64,000 nt of DNA from Albula goreensis (lineage: Eukaryota > Chordata > Actinopteri > Albuliformes > Albulidae), in contig CM040748.1 in NCBI GenBank assembly GCA_022829145.1, positions 25,490,501 to 25,554,500 on the forward strand. Reading direction: 5' to 3'. The position numbers and the translations under genes were made by a program. Positions 27,313 through 38,659 of the stretch are shown here, piece after piece. Position 1 is the first letter of the stretch. Each line of letters starts with the position of its first letter. The notes under the pieces were generated by a model. That model ran no database searches. It had not been told where the DNA came from and saw only the letters and a list, made by a program, of their open reading frames with translations.

Positions 27313-27797
27313 CCATTGTTTCCCAAAGTGTAAGGTCATACATGTGACACACTCATACAGAGGATACTGGCTGTTTTCAACAAATCTGGTTGCTGGAACA
27401 GCAGTCTCATTTGAAGAACCTTATTATATGTACCACAGATGTACCATGCCACTCGTGTCTGCATCTTATAGGATGACTAAACCTTCACCTGGCAACTCCT
27501 GTGTGAAACTGAGCTTTGATGAAATGTCTGGCCACCCCACTGGGTTTGGTTAGTATCATTCATCTGAGTCAAACTGTAGATTTGCTCTGGGTCAGAGACT
27601 AAATTTCACTGAAAGAGGGCAGCTTAATGATGCAAGTGCCAATCAGTCACAGCTGAAGGGGAGTATTGTGCTGCCAGCAGACTGAGGTTGTAAAGAAGAT
27701 GCCAGGGAACATTTTAACGTCTGTGCATCCATTCTCAGTAACAAATAATTTAACATTTTTCCTCATCCAATAATATGTGTCTATACAAACCTTAAAT
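27295..27797. repeat. Duplicated segment D, copy 2
   Basis: Intron sequence between the V-set and C-set exons of the Ig gene, the likely source context of 16817-17322. It runs to within about ten bases of the V exon donor. Confidence 0.93.
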
Positions 27798-28906
27798 ATA
27801 CTGACCTGTGACCTTGAGACTGATGACTTTATTGTCTTCTCCACTGTCTGTTACCAAGATACACTCATACTGTCCTTCATCTGTTCTCTTTGTTTCCTTC
27901 AATCAAAAAGGACACGTCTATGTCTGTACCAGTCCACTGTTTCTGGGTGAGCTGGAATCGATCTTCTGTCCTGCTCTCTTCTCTACCTTTGCTGTGAATC
28001 ACTAAAGGCTTCCTCTGCCCAGCATGCCTCCACACCAGTGATACAATCTCCATAACTTGATTTTTGCATGTTGCTGAGCACTTGAGTAAAGTGTCTTGTC
28101 CAAAGACCCCATGGTTTTCAGACTGGCAATTCAGTGAGACCAGTTCTGTGAAATTACACAAGACATTGAATGAAGACATTTATAATGAGCTAGCTATCCA
28201 TAAAGGACACAGCATACAGTTAAACTACTAGCAATTAATTACCATCACTGACGCTATGAAATTTTCACTTAAATGATAATGTGTCCAAATCTGAAACAAA
28301 GCAGCAAGCCCAACAAATTGTGACAAGAAACAGTGACATGCAGTGCATAAACCTGTTAAAACTGTGACAGACGGTTTCTATTTATTTTCTTTGACAACAA
28401 TAATTCAAATTGTCTTAATTTTACTAATAACAAATACATATGTTTAAACAATGTTTGCTTGAATCCATATTATCTTTATGTTGCACCATCTTTGAGCATA
28501 ATATGCAAAAAAGGCTAAAGCAAAGTTCAGTGTAACAGAACTTTCTCATGAGCACTTAAACTGCTGAATTAATCCACATCTAAATAAAAACCATTTTGTT
28601 AACAACCACTCTGATTTACAATGTTTTGTGACATTGTGTAATTTCACACAACTCAACTTTGTAATGTTTCTTTCTGTCCAGTTCACTCATTACCACAGGT
28701 ATGAGCCAAAGCAATAATCAATAACAAAAGACACAAAGGTCACTGCAAAGATTCTTATTAAATCTAGCATTTCTATGCATTATTAGCATGGATTTTGCTG
28801 TATATTACAATAAAAAAATATCCTAATACAACTTACTGCCATCAGACTCTGCACACACGAATGTGGTGGAAAATACCAGAAACAGCAACCAGATAAAACA
28901 CACCAT

Positions 28907-31715
28907 GATTCACCTTTTATGCAAAGAGAAAAGAAAAAAATCATGTCATGGAATAAATATCAGTAGTTTACACATTGCTATTCAAGACTCACAGGATTGG
29001 ATTTCCATTCAGATTCCTTCAAGGCAAACTTTAAATAACAAAAGATCCATTGGTGACTGTCCCATGATAAACATTCAAGAGTAACAATATCATTGGCAAT
29101 AACATGAACAGTTAATACATGGATTTCATATTTATTCAGTTATGAACTCCATAATATGAGTGTTCCTGTATTATAAAGAGAGAGATATAACAGACAAAAA
29201 TGGGTATACAATATAAGAATGCTCATATACATACATGATAGTATACAAAAACACATTCTACAGAAACGAGTGGGGCAGGTCCCAAAATGCAAATACAAAT
29301 ACTTCAATAAACTTTACATAAAAATGAAAAAGAAGTCAAATAGTATCCACCGATGGGCTGTTTTTTAAACCTACATACTAACTACACACACTTTTTAAAC
29401 CTACAGACCAATCCAGACAGAAATCAGGAATGCCACATGTTGATTGACAGCTAGCCATAGCATAGCACAGGGAGGACAGGATCCAAGCGATGAACTCAAC
29501 AGCTACCCCTCTGGTCAACTGGGAACCATTGACTCCATCCTGCGTCTGCCCACACTACTTTTTTCTTGCCTTGATGCAAGTATTGAGAATGCTGTTTGGC
29601 TGTTGGCCTTTAGTGGACAGTACTGGGCCCTGACATTGGGAATAGCTGTTCCAACGCTGTGAAACAGGGGATGAATGCTGCCGTGCTCTCTGGCTATAAT
29701 AAAGCTATGGTTTTCATGCACTGGCCAGGGCTCAACCATTTGTCATTCACTAACTTCCAATACAATGTCAGGGTTTGTTTATCATTATCCCCTGCATTAT
29801 TCCTAAATACCAGACTAAAATAAATGGACTGTGTGCTCTATGACATAAAAGGGGTATTCAGTCCTTTAGTCCTTTGTCTTGATGAATCTGAAAGACTCAT
29901 ATTGATTGCAAATATAATGAATATTATCATGCAATAATTTTATATTAAGGTTTCTTTTTAAAAAGCAGAAACTCAGAGGGAGAGTGAATATGCATCCTGT
30001 TTTGGAAATTCTTTCAATATTTTATCTGATAATGAAGCCAGCAAAACTTGTAGGACAGGAAAATCATGTCAACAGATCTCTACCAGTATAACTGTATACA
30101 AGTTATGCACCTTGTTTTCAGGTACAATGATGGAACTACACAATTCAACATGCGAACTCAATTCCCTTACCACTATGGTACATGGGAATTATCCCTCTTG
30201 ATAATACGTATGCAGTTGCCTGCATGATCTCAGTAATATTCTTGCCCTTGATTTCAGATAAAAGCAGCTGCGAGAAATACGGCCCTTTAACTGCTATTCT
30301 GATTCAATCCTGGGGTAATCCTCACATGACCCTGATTTTTATTAAAGCCAGTCTGTTGGTCAGGTACGGAGAAACATACGTGACACATCTGAGGGCAAGT
30401 TTTCTTCTCAAATATAGTTTAACACAGGCAGGTCTTACTTGTCATTTCCTTCTCCTTTTTAATCCTTTATTATCTAAAAAAGTAATTCATTTTTCAACCC
30501 CTCAAAAATAACTATGGCCTCGTTCAAAAGTGAAACCTCTTCTTCAAGAAATTATTTATAGCAGAATTCGTAGTACTTTACCTGAATGATTAAGATGTGA
30601 ATATGGAACAATATATTCTTTATGGCTTATTGCTGATACTAAGGGACTTCAGAGGGTAAATGATTCCTCACATTAAGAACACTTAAAAACAATTAATAAC
30701 TTGTTACAGTTCCCAACAATGGCACCCGTGGTTGGAGCAAAACCCTGCACACGCAGTCTGACATTACAATAGGCTCAAACAGAGAGGCAGGCTTTCGCTT
30801 TTGCAGTCTAGACTTTGGATTCAGGTAACTGTGATATTTTTTCGTTTAAAACAGCACAGAGAATACAAAACCAGACCGGAAAATTGGACTTCTAACAATT
30901 TGATTAACAGTGGAAGAAATGAAGTAAGACGATGCCAACATCTTCATGATCATAATCACGTCTATATTTTATCATCAACAACAACATCACTGTCATCCTC
31001 ATCATCAATAGTGGCACGTAATCGAAACCTTCTCGGCTGTCTTAACTACCTCACTGTTCTCTTAACAACACGTACGTTCATCGATAAAAACCATTATGCA
31101 TCGTAATGATTCACCTGCTGTGAACGTTTAGCCTGTTCAGACTACTCTCATTCCTCAAACGCAGAATTATAGACGACTGTTTTCAACAAAAAAGAAAGCA
31201 AAATCTCTTCGCGTTTTAGTTACCATAGCCTCAGCAAACAAGACTGAAAAAGGCGGAAGACTGAGATCTGAATGTCACTAGACTGTGATCTTGCACAATA
31301 AAAAAATCCGCGACAGTCTTGAAACTTAAAATTCATTCCAAAATCCGATACCGTCTCAGGGAAATGATTCAAGCAAATAGTTTTTTTAAGATAAACGTTT
31401 GACCGTAAAGTTTTAAAAACCTCAGTATTAAGACTCAAATGAGCGCAAATTAGAAGGACCTGATGAAACAACTGAGTTCACTTCATATTTCAGACATGAC
31501 GAAGGGAATTGGAATGAATTAAAAACATTGTCGAAACAGTAAATTAAGACATATTTAATCTAATTTACAATAAGTAGAAGGTTCTCACGGTTGAAAACCC
31601 AAACGTAGGCTCAAAGCCATTGGCGAATGTTCCTCTAAAAATGTTCCGTCAGCGATTCAATACAAATACAAATAAATTAAATATAAACGAAACAAAAACA
31701 TTTACTTTCCCTTAC
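28907..31715 (-). other. Putative 5' UTR intron of the V-C Ig gene
   Basis: A strong acceptor (pyrimidine run, then TTTGCATAAAAG) ends five to ten bases before the ATG at 28906, which implies an upstream non-coding exon. The best donor upstream is at 31716-31715 (ACG then GTAAGG). No other exon is recognised in between. Confidence 0.5.
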
Positions 31716-31850
31716 CGTAAAGAACTCAGCTTTGAACAGGCAAGCAGCTAAGCAGTTCCAATGTTTTTTAAACAGAAGTGTGAGAAAGAAATGTTCACTG
31801 GCTATGGTCGTTGGCAAAAGTGAAAGTTAAGTTTACTTTCGTTTTGAGTA
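31716..31850 (-). promoter_or_regulatory. 5' UTR exon and IRF/ISRE-type promoter of the V-C Ig gene
   Basis: The non-coding exon probably ends at 31716 with donor GTAAGG. Upstream (higher coordinates), two IRF-type motifs face each other. AAAAGTGAAAGT lies on the plus strand at 31817-31828, close to the PRDI consensus. AAAACGAAAGTAAAC lies on the minus strand at 31832-31846, with GAAA and AAAC repeats separated by two bases as in an ISRE. This suggests induction by interferon, as is common for immune Ig genes. No transcription start can be seen. Confidence 0.5.
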
Positions 31851-32767
31851 AACCCCACAATCTAAGGTGGAGCTATGTGACTTATCGTTAATCCTCCGTT
31901 TACAATAAAGTGTATAAAAAAACAGATAATTAAGTATACGTGAATGTCAAAATCTTAAATGAAAATTCCTGATGAGTTGCTAGACTGTTAAAGTTAAGGT
32001 ACGGACAACTGGACTATTCAATTACGCATCGTGTGCATACTTTCAATAGGTTTATTCACATGACATTGGTTAATATGCATTTTGTAGCCTATGTTTTCCT
32101 TCTTAAATAGATTAACTTCCGTGTCTCATGCTATATTAATAAAATCAAAGAATGTAAAGGAATATACTGCCTCTTAACTGCAAGGACTGAAACGATAACA
32201 CATTGCTGGTGTCACTTTTGAATCACCTAGAGTTGACATTCAAAAGAAATGTATCAAGTATTTTTTATCAAGTAAAAATAGTTCTGCATCTCCAAGTGAA
32301 GCAATGTGAGATCTTGGTGACAAATCAGATAAACTGGCAAACACCTATAGTTTCTTCTACAGTTATCAATATATATTTGAACAAACACCTACAATTGTGC
32401 TTCCCCTGCTCTAGAACTCCAAACTGATAACTCTTAAACAAATTATTGTGCTTTCATCATACCAGAAAGGTTTAATCTCACCTGTGACTATCAGAATGGA
32501 TAAAATGCCAAACTCCTCTCAGTTTCTCAGACATTTATTAATTTATTGATGTCCAGAATACTGTAGCTCTAAAGTTGAGCCTTACATTTGCAATCTTACA
32601 TTTTTACAAGAAAGACAAATATGTGCTGGCATTTAACCACAAAATGTCCCCAAAATGTTTCAACAAACAGAGGTGTATAACAATTCTCATGTTGTTTCAG
32701 CTTTTTTTTTTTTTTTTCAAATTCAGCTTTTACTCAAACATATATTTTGGTTTAACCATGTAGAAAT

Positions 32768-35090
32768 TACAGTTTTTCTCAGTCGCTTTGGCACATTTCT
32801 CTGATCAGAGCTGCAATTCTTAAAACTACTTGTTCAACCTCCACATCATCTAGTCACTTGTGCACATCATAAAAGCAATTTCTCATTCTTTTGAACAAAT
32901 TGCAAATGCTTTGGCACATTCATGCAAATGATCATGTACAATTATCTGCTGTCTCCTACATTATCAGTTGCTTAGGTCATGTTGATCAAAATGCATTATA
33001 CTGGTTGTGTGTTGAATAGTCTTACCCAGCCAAAACATATCGGCATTAGTTCATTGCAAAAGTCATTACATGCAAAATGGCTGAACCAGTAGTCATAATC
33101 TGTCAAGCATATTTTCTATACATTTCTATTAGACTTTTTTTGTAAATGTGTCCTGAATTGATGAATTGCTCTCAGGTGAATCTTGACTTTCACTTATGAA
33201 AGGGAATGTGTGAAGCGTTAGATCAACCAATGATCAACCAATCCTTGAAAATAGCTCAGAGGTGCATCTCATGAACCTTCAATTGGCAAGCTTATATAGA
33301 CAGAGCACAACACACTGTTACAATTTCTGACAATGGAAGAACAACAAGCAAATGAATAGGGTTAACAGCTGGGAAGGAGAAGAGAAGTAAGGCTGTGTGG
33401 TGGAGGAGTAAGGAGGCAAAACAGAGGAAGAGGTAGAAGAGGCCAAGGACATAAAATAAGGGCCATAATTGTGGACCATGTTCTCAATCATGGCCTCTCA
33501 ATGGCTGAGCCTAATCGAAGGGTGCAGCTGAATGTAGGGAGAACAACCGTGTCCTCAGTCATTCAAACATTTTGTATACTGAACAGGGATATAATCCATC
33601 AATGTGCACAGTGATCTATTTTTTTAAAAAAATCTTACTCAATCTTGTGTGCTATTATAAAAAACAATGTCTTTGAAAACATTCAATCTGTTAGCATCTC
33701 GACAGGGTGCTGAAAAGACTCCAAATGAGCATGAAACAGCTGCAGCATTTGAATGGTGACAGAGTAAAGGAGCTATGGTACCAGTATATACAGGTAAAAC
33801 ATCTATGTGCATACAGTTACTGTACTTGTCTTGGATGGATACAGTCTTACTGTACTTGCTGGCTTCAACCTGGTCAAAGGCAGAAGGCATGGTCGAAATG
33901 TCATCGGCCAAAGAGCTACAGTTGATGTGCCAAGCCAACGGGGAGGGAACATCACTATGTGTGCTGCTATTTCAGAGCATGGTGTGCTAACTCATATTCT
34001 CATTGTAGGGCCATACAACACACAGCATCTCCTCATCGTCTTAGGCACCATCTACAGGGATTTCATCCCTGATGATAAGGGTCTGATTCGAGATGTCTTA
34101 ACGAAATATGTGGTAATTTGGGATACTATGCGTTTCCATCACTCAAACACAGTCAGGCAATGGTTTGTGACCCACAACAGGATGCTGGTGGAATTCCTCC
34201 CACCCTATTCCCCCATTCCTTAACCCAATTGAGGAGTTCTACTTAGCATGGAGGTGGAAGGTTTACGATCGCCCGCCACATACTCAGATTACACTGCTGG
34301 CTGCCATGGATGCAGCATGTGAGGACATCACAGCAGAGGCTGGATAAGACATTCCAAAAGATTCTTTCCTCGCTGCATTGCAAGGGAAGATATCCGTTGT
34401 AATGTGGATGAGAATCTGTGGCCCGACAGACAGGAACGTCAGGAGGTGTAGAAAGACCCCATACAGCCCTGCATTTACAGTTCAGCCGGTGTTTGGTCTA
34501 TTTACTATGTTTACATTTCTCATTTTTTTCCTTCATGCTATTGAGTGCTGCAAAACAGTTTTGTCTTTTTCTTTTCTGTATTGCAAAGACATGGTCTGTC
34601 AAAATAAAGTACAAACTGTGTAAATATGAAAAAAACTGTAAAAAAAAAGTGTAAATCTGAATCCTGTCCTAGCTCTTGCAATCAATCTCCCACATACAGT
34701 AATGTGTAACTTTGTACTTTTGAAATTGATATATGCCATATGAAAAAGTGCAGCCTTGTGCATTTTCAATCATTGTCATCAATACCTTAGCCATAGCTTA
34801 CATCAGAAAATACTTAGAGTACACTGTTATATTGACAGTACGGCTAAGCATTTTGACTATCTTGTAAACAATGGCACAAGGTCTTGTCATTCTGATGGCA
34901 CTGGCATGTCCATTGAGATGAATACTTACTTTTGAGAGAGAAACTAAGGATTTTGAGCAAGTTACAGGCTTTTGCAGGTAATTCATTCTGTAGTGCTGAA
35001 AATATGAATTGTTTGGAGAAATGCACTTACTGTTTTGGAAATGTTGAGGATGATACAAGAAATGTGCCAAGGTGACTAAGAAATACTGTA
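32768..35090 (+). mobile_element. Tc1/mariner-IS630-like DNA transposon, 2.3 kb, with matching terminal inverted repeats
   Basis: The left end TACAGTTTTTCTCAGTCGCT and following TTGGCACATTTCT match the reverse complement of the right end, TACAGTATTTCTTAGTCACC then TTGGCACATTTCT. About 28 of 33 bases agree. Both ends start with TA, the Tc1/mariner target site. The interior holds a broken transposase (33335-34450) followed by about 640 bases without coding. The element is complete at its ends but dead. Confidence 0.88.
33335..34450 (+). pseudogene. Broken IS630/Tc1-type DDE transposase
   Basis: The N-terminal helix-turn-helix region survives only as fragments in shifting frames (IVDHVLNHG at about 33467, VQLNVGRTTVSSVIQTF near 33520). 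The catalytic half reads GNITMCAAISEHGVLTHIL, then LTKYVVIWDTMRFHHSNTVR (second catalytic Asp in WDT), then MLVEFLPPYSPIP and a stop. A one-base shift near 34218 continues LNPIEEFYLAWRWKVYDRPP, where IEEF holds the catalytic acid, and then RHSKRFFPRCIAREDIRC. LPPYSPxLNPIEE is the hallmark of DDE_3 transposases. At least three frame breaks make it inactive. Confidence 0.85.
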
Positions 35091-36015
35091 ATGCAATTAA
35101 CAGCATACTGAATAACACTACATAATTTGTCAGTGCAAAGAGCAGTGTAACATGTGTTTCCACCTTCAAGGATAGACGATTAAACCCACAGCTATTTGGC
35201 TGTCTGCCCACAGATTCTACTTTTTCTTTTCACTTCAGTCTTAGGGTGTTTGTTCAATGGATGTAATGTCTGGATCCTCACTCCTACACAATCAGTACAT
35301 TTTCGGTATTAGATTTCCCTTAGCCAGCCTCTAACCACAGACCACATTCACACATGCATTGTAATTCAACTAATTAACAATCTCCAGTTATGTGATGAAC
35401 ACGTTACTGTATATGAAAAAGAGCACAACATAAATATAAAAACACTTTTATTTCACAATTTCAACAGTTAACATTTAGAATAAGAGATACAAAGTTCAAA
35501 TGTTTTGTTTGATGGCATTCAATCAAAAGTTAAAAAAAACACCAAGATGTTTCACTTACTGAGAACATCAGCAGCAAACACCAGAACAAATGGGACCTTA
35601 ACTCGTGCTCAAAGCCTGACACTGCATTCATTAAAAAACAACTGCTGCATTATCAATATGCTGGAGTGAACTTCTTTTTTGTTAACCACTATGAAACTGC
35701 TGAAGTTCCAGTTTGTGTATGTTCCCACAAAGGAACTTTGGAACAGAATGTGGTTAGATCACATTCAAACCCCACTCTTGGCACGTTTCTCCCTTTGCTG
35801 TAAACTTCCTGTCATTAGGAAATTCCCATGACTCCCTCATCTTCTGCACACTTTCATTTGTACATGCCCCCTCATCACCCTTCTGAGAGTCTTCCAACTC
35901 TTCACACTTTACCTGGGCGCCCAGGAAAATGATCAGTCTCAATACAGTTGAGTAAAAAAACGCAATGCCTGAACAGATTCCACATATAAGAACATCGACC
36001 ACATGTATATTAGCC
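35091..36015. other. Spacer
   Basis: No exon called. A 96-codon minus-strand frame (36044-35754) has a hydrophobic stretch ICGICSGIAFFYSTVLRLII, but it overlaps the alternative tail reading at 36016-36086 in another frame and has no family signature. Confidence 0.4.
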
Positions 36016-36534
36016 TTACTTATCAGGCTGACTTGTTTCTCCATCAGTGTGGTATAGCTCAGCCCAATGTGCAGGTATGTGCTTTGCTAATAAATGAAGA
36101 GTGAATTACTAATTCTGGTGAGTCATGTGTCTCAGGAACAGGTGTTTATGTTAATAAACCACCTTATCCAACCAAATACACTGTAAGAAATTTAATGGCA
36201 CCAACAAACCTTGGCCAGAAAAGCTAACAAAGAAATTCACATTCTCAATCATATGGTAAGAGCATGGAGTCAAGAAATGTGTATGGACTCAACAAGTGAA
36301 GTGTTTTCATCAAATTTAATTCAGAGTGTAACAGCTGTGTGGTTTGTGTTACCTTGCCACATATTTTTGTAAAGTACTCTGACTTTATGTAAACTACAAG
36401 CTCTAGCTTACCCAGAATAAGACAAGTGCTAAGCAAATAAAAAATAAAAGATAATACTGAAAAACAAGAACATAGCAAATTTAACAGAATCAGTAGCAAG
36501 CCTGGAGATTTACGCTCTTCTGAACACCATACAC
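36016..36534 (-). CDS. Possible TM and cytoplasmic tail exons of an unidentified membrane protein
   Basis: Exon 36534-36412 (123 bases, phase 1 to phase 1, acceptor CTTAACAG, donor GTAAGC) reads VWCSEERKSPG and then a 29-residue hydrophobic run (LLLILLNLLCSCFSVLSFIF, YLLSTCLIL). Exon 36086-36016, after acceptor TTTATTAG in the same phase, reads KHIPAHWAELYHTDGETSQP, DK and a stop. Phase agreement and canonical borders support a real 3' gene end. No Ig or other ectodomain exon was recognised upstream. The open stretch at 36800-36652 (after TTTGCAG) does not join in phase. It may be a relic of another receptor gene. Confidence 0.3.
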
Positions 36535-37234
36535 CTGTTAAGCAGAAATCAAATGTTAATGCTAATACTGGTCTCACATTTAACCTTATTCCAGTCAAGG
36601 AGTGTCATTTTACCATCTATGTAGATTAAAAAAGAAAATGCACACATTTACGGTTATACATAGTACAACATGTAAATCAAAATGCCAACTGGTCTTATGA
36701 CTACAGAAAGGATGATCAATTTGAAAAGGCCTTTGGTAGGTTTTGTAGAAAGACACAGGAATGTCATGCAGCTGAAATGTTAGTGGTTGACATAGACCAT
36801 CTGCAAACAATCATAATACATTAACATGACAGGCCAGTAGTGAACCAGTACAGCGGGGGGCAAGTGGAACTAACAGTGATAACAAGTTGGAAGTGATATG
36901 CAAATCTCAAATCTGTCATAAGGTCACTTTTAGTTTCCTCTAACAGAGCTTCAGCACAGTGCATCCATTACACTCATGCTATCGTTCCTAAGGCTGCTCC
37001 ATAGAAATGAGTCATCTAAACTGTTATAGATGAAGTACATACAGTCAAACCAGATGGATTAAAAGAGGAATTCAAACACCGTTTAAAAACAACTAGGTAC
37101 TGTGCATATACAAAAGTGTGTTGTAACACCCCAAAAGATTAGTTCTTGTTTTTGCTTCCGCATGTTTAGAAGAGAACTTGTAAAAAGAGGCTGACAGAAG
37201 AGCACCCCCATGTGGACATTTTAAATCCCTATAT

Positions 37235-38073
37235 CAGTGGTCTCCAGCCCTTGGTGCAATAGTTTCTCCACAACATTCCATGGTCACAAACTTATTTTAG
37301 CGACAGTCACAGTTACAGCCTGCACTCAGTGCTATTTTATGTTTGTTCACACAAATTAATAGTGGCACAAGGTCTTAAGTCTACGTTCTACTAGATCTGA
37401 CAGTTAACATGTGTCATGGTGTATACAAGCTCATTTTACATGACTACTTACATTTTTTTAGGAATTCCCTAAAATAATTTTTCTGATAGTGAACACTTGC
37501 ACAATGTCAATGTAACCTAGCACTGCTTTGTATTTCTGTTGATACCTTTCACCAGCACAGATGAAAACCAGGTTGTGCTCTTTCCTTATAATATACATTG
37601 AGCATTGCGTTCAGACTGAGCTGAAATACGGCGTTACTGCATCGCACTATGCATTTGCAAATGGTACAGCTAACATTTACAGTATATTTTGTTGACGTAG
37701 TTCTAAAAGACAATGTTTTTCACTGCACATTTTGTTTTTCTGGGAGCCAACATGGTTTCCAGGTCACACACAAATATTGCTCAATTGCATACTAAACAGA
37801 AATGGTCACAACCATTGTTAGGTGCAGTGTGACCAGACTCTTCTAGAGGAGCAGGGCCAATTTTCACTCAATGCTCTTAAAAAGGATATGTTTCCTGATG
37901 TGTGGAGGACTTTAACTATAACATTTAAAGAGCGTAGATGTCAATAACCTTATTTCTCTACAACAAGTGGCTGGTTACATGATCAAGACTTTACAGGTGG
38001 TCCTGCTCTCCTAGAATGAGAGAGACATGGAAAACTGGTATTTCCCCAGGACCTCAGGTGGAGACCACTGCAC
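37235..38073. mobile_element. Probable non-autonomous hAT-type element
   Basis: The left end CAGTGGTCTCCAGCCCTTGG and the reverse complement of the right end, CAGTGGTCTCCACCTGAGGT, share their first 12-13 bases. They resemble the CAGTGGTTCTCAA ends of hAT-Charlie elements. The 840-base interior has no transposase. An 8-bp target duplication is not evident, so ends and class are tentative. Confidence 0.5.
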
Positions 38074-38377
38074 TACAATGTCCGGTAATTTCAAGGTACA
38101 GAGGATTAACATACACCATGCCACACACCAAATAGCCGCCACCGAATACAAAATGCTTTATACATTTCGCTTGAATCATTACATTACTACATAGTGACCT
38201 AACCAGCAAGAGATTTAGTTTTTAAACCAATCAATACCCCCAAGAAAAAGGTTTCCAGCATAACAATTTCCAGCAGAGAAATTTAGTTCCATCAACCAGG
38301 GCAAGACATACATACAAGACATACATGCAGATTCTCAACAATGAACATGGAGTGAAAGCTACAACTTCATGTCAGTC

Positions 38378-38383
38378 TTTATT
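38378..38383 (-). terminator. jpt1: Candidate poly(A) signal of jpt1
   Basis: AATAAA on the minus strand about 280 bases past the stop codon at 38660. The real mRNA may extend further. Confidence 0.45.
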
Positions 38384-38659
38384 TGTATTTATAGATTCCA
38401 CGCGACAAATCTTTAACGATTTACTTCAGGGAGGAATGAAAGACAACCTAAACCTCATGCCTTTTCCAGCAGGCCCAAGACACTACAAGATGAGCTAAAA
38501 CAGAGTTACATAAAGTGCTTCTGTCAAAAGAGAGTAAAAAAAACTGTGTATAAAAACAATGGACAGGAGGACAGAAATCTATGGCTCACAAACAGAGGAG
38601 AGGGGAGAGAGAAATTCCTTTTAAAAAAATTGGGATCAGGAAGATCAAGAACAGCAAGC

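Larger units (their letters stand above)
24845..28906 (-). pseudogene. V-set plus C-set Ig membrane protein (B7/butyrophilin-like), frameshifted
   Basis: Minus-strand exons: 28906-28837 (signal peptide MVCFIWLLFLVFSTTFVCA), 28145-27806 (V-set), 26583-26265 (C-set), 25752-25633 (stalk and TM: AIVAISVVIGSLVVGLLVLV, then RQWRSR) and 24882-24845 (PQYVDGYSGSMT). All borders are GT/AG, and exons 1 to 4 join in phase 1. The V domain has LLKCSATCKN, SLVWRHAG and, in a shifted frame, KRTDEGQYECIL. The C domain has EVTIFCNASGGFP, IHWFDQ and, shifted, PPAFTVYKCSVLN. The V exon is 340 bases and the C exon 319, each one base more than a multiple of three. The extra bases fall near 27897-27905 and 26367-26372. 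The protein breaks at both unless these are assembly errors. The family would act as an immune co-signalling ligand. The last exon is unresolved (see 20.2 kb). Confidence 0.75.

Noticed and set aside
30182-30511. 109-codon plus-strand frame
   Set aside because: No domain, no splice context, AT-rich chance frame inside the putative 5' UTR intron.
35754-36044. 96-codon minus-strand frame with a hydrophobic segment
   Set aside because: Overlaps a better phased tail exon in another frame and has no family signature; kept only as a remark.
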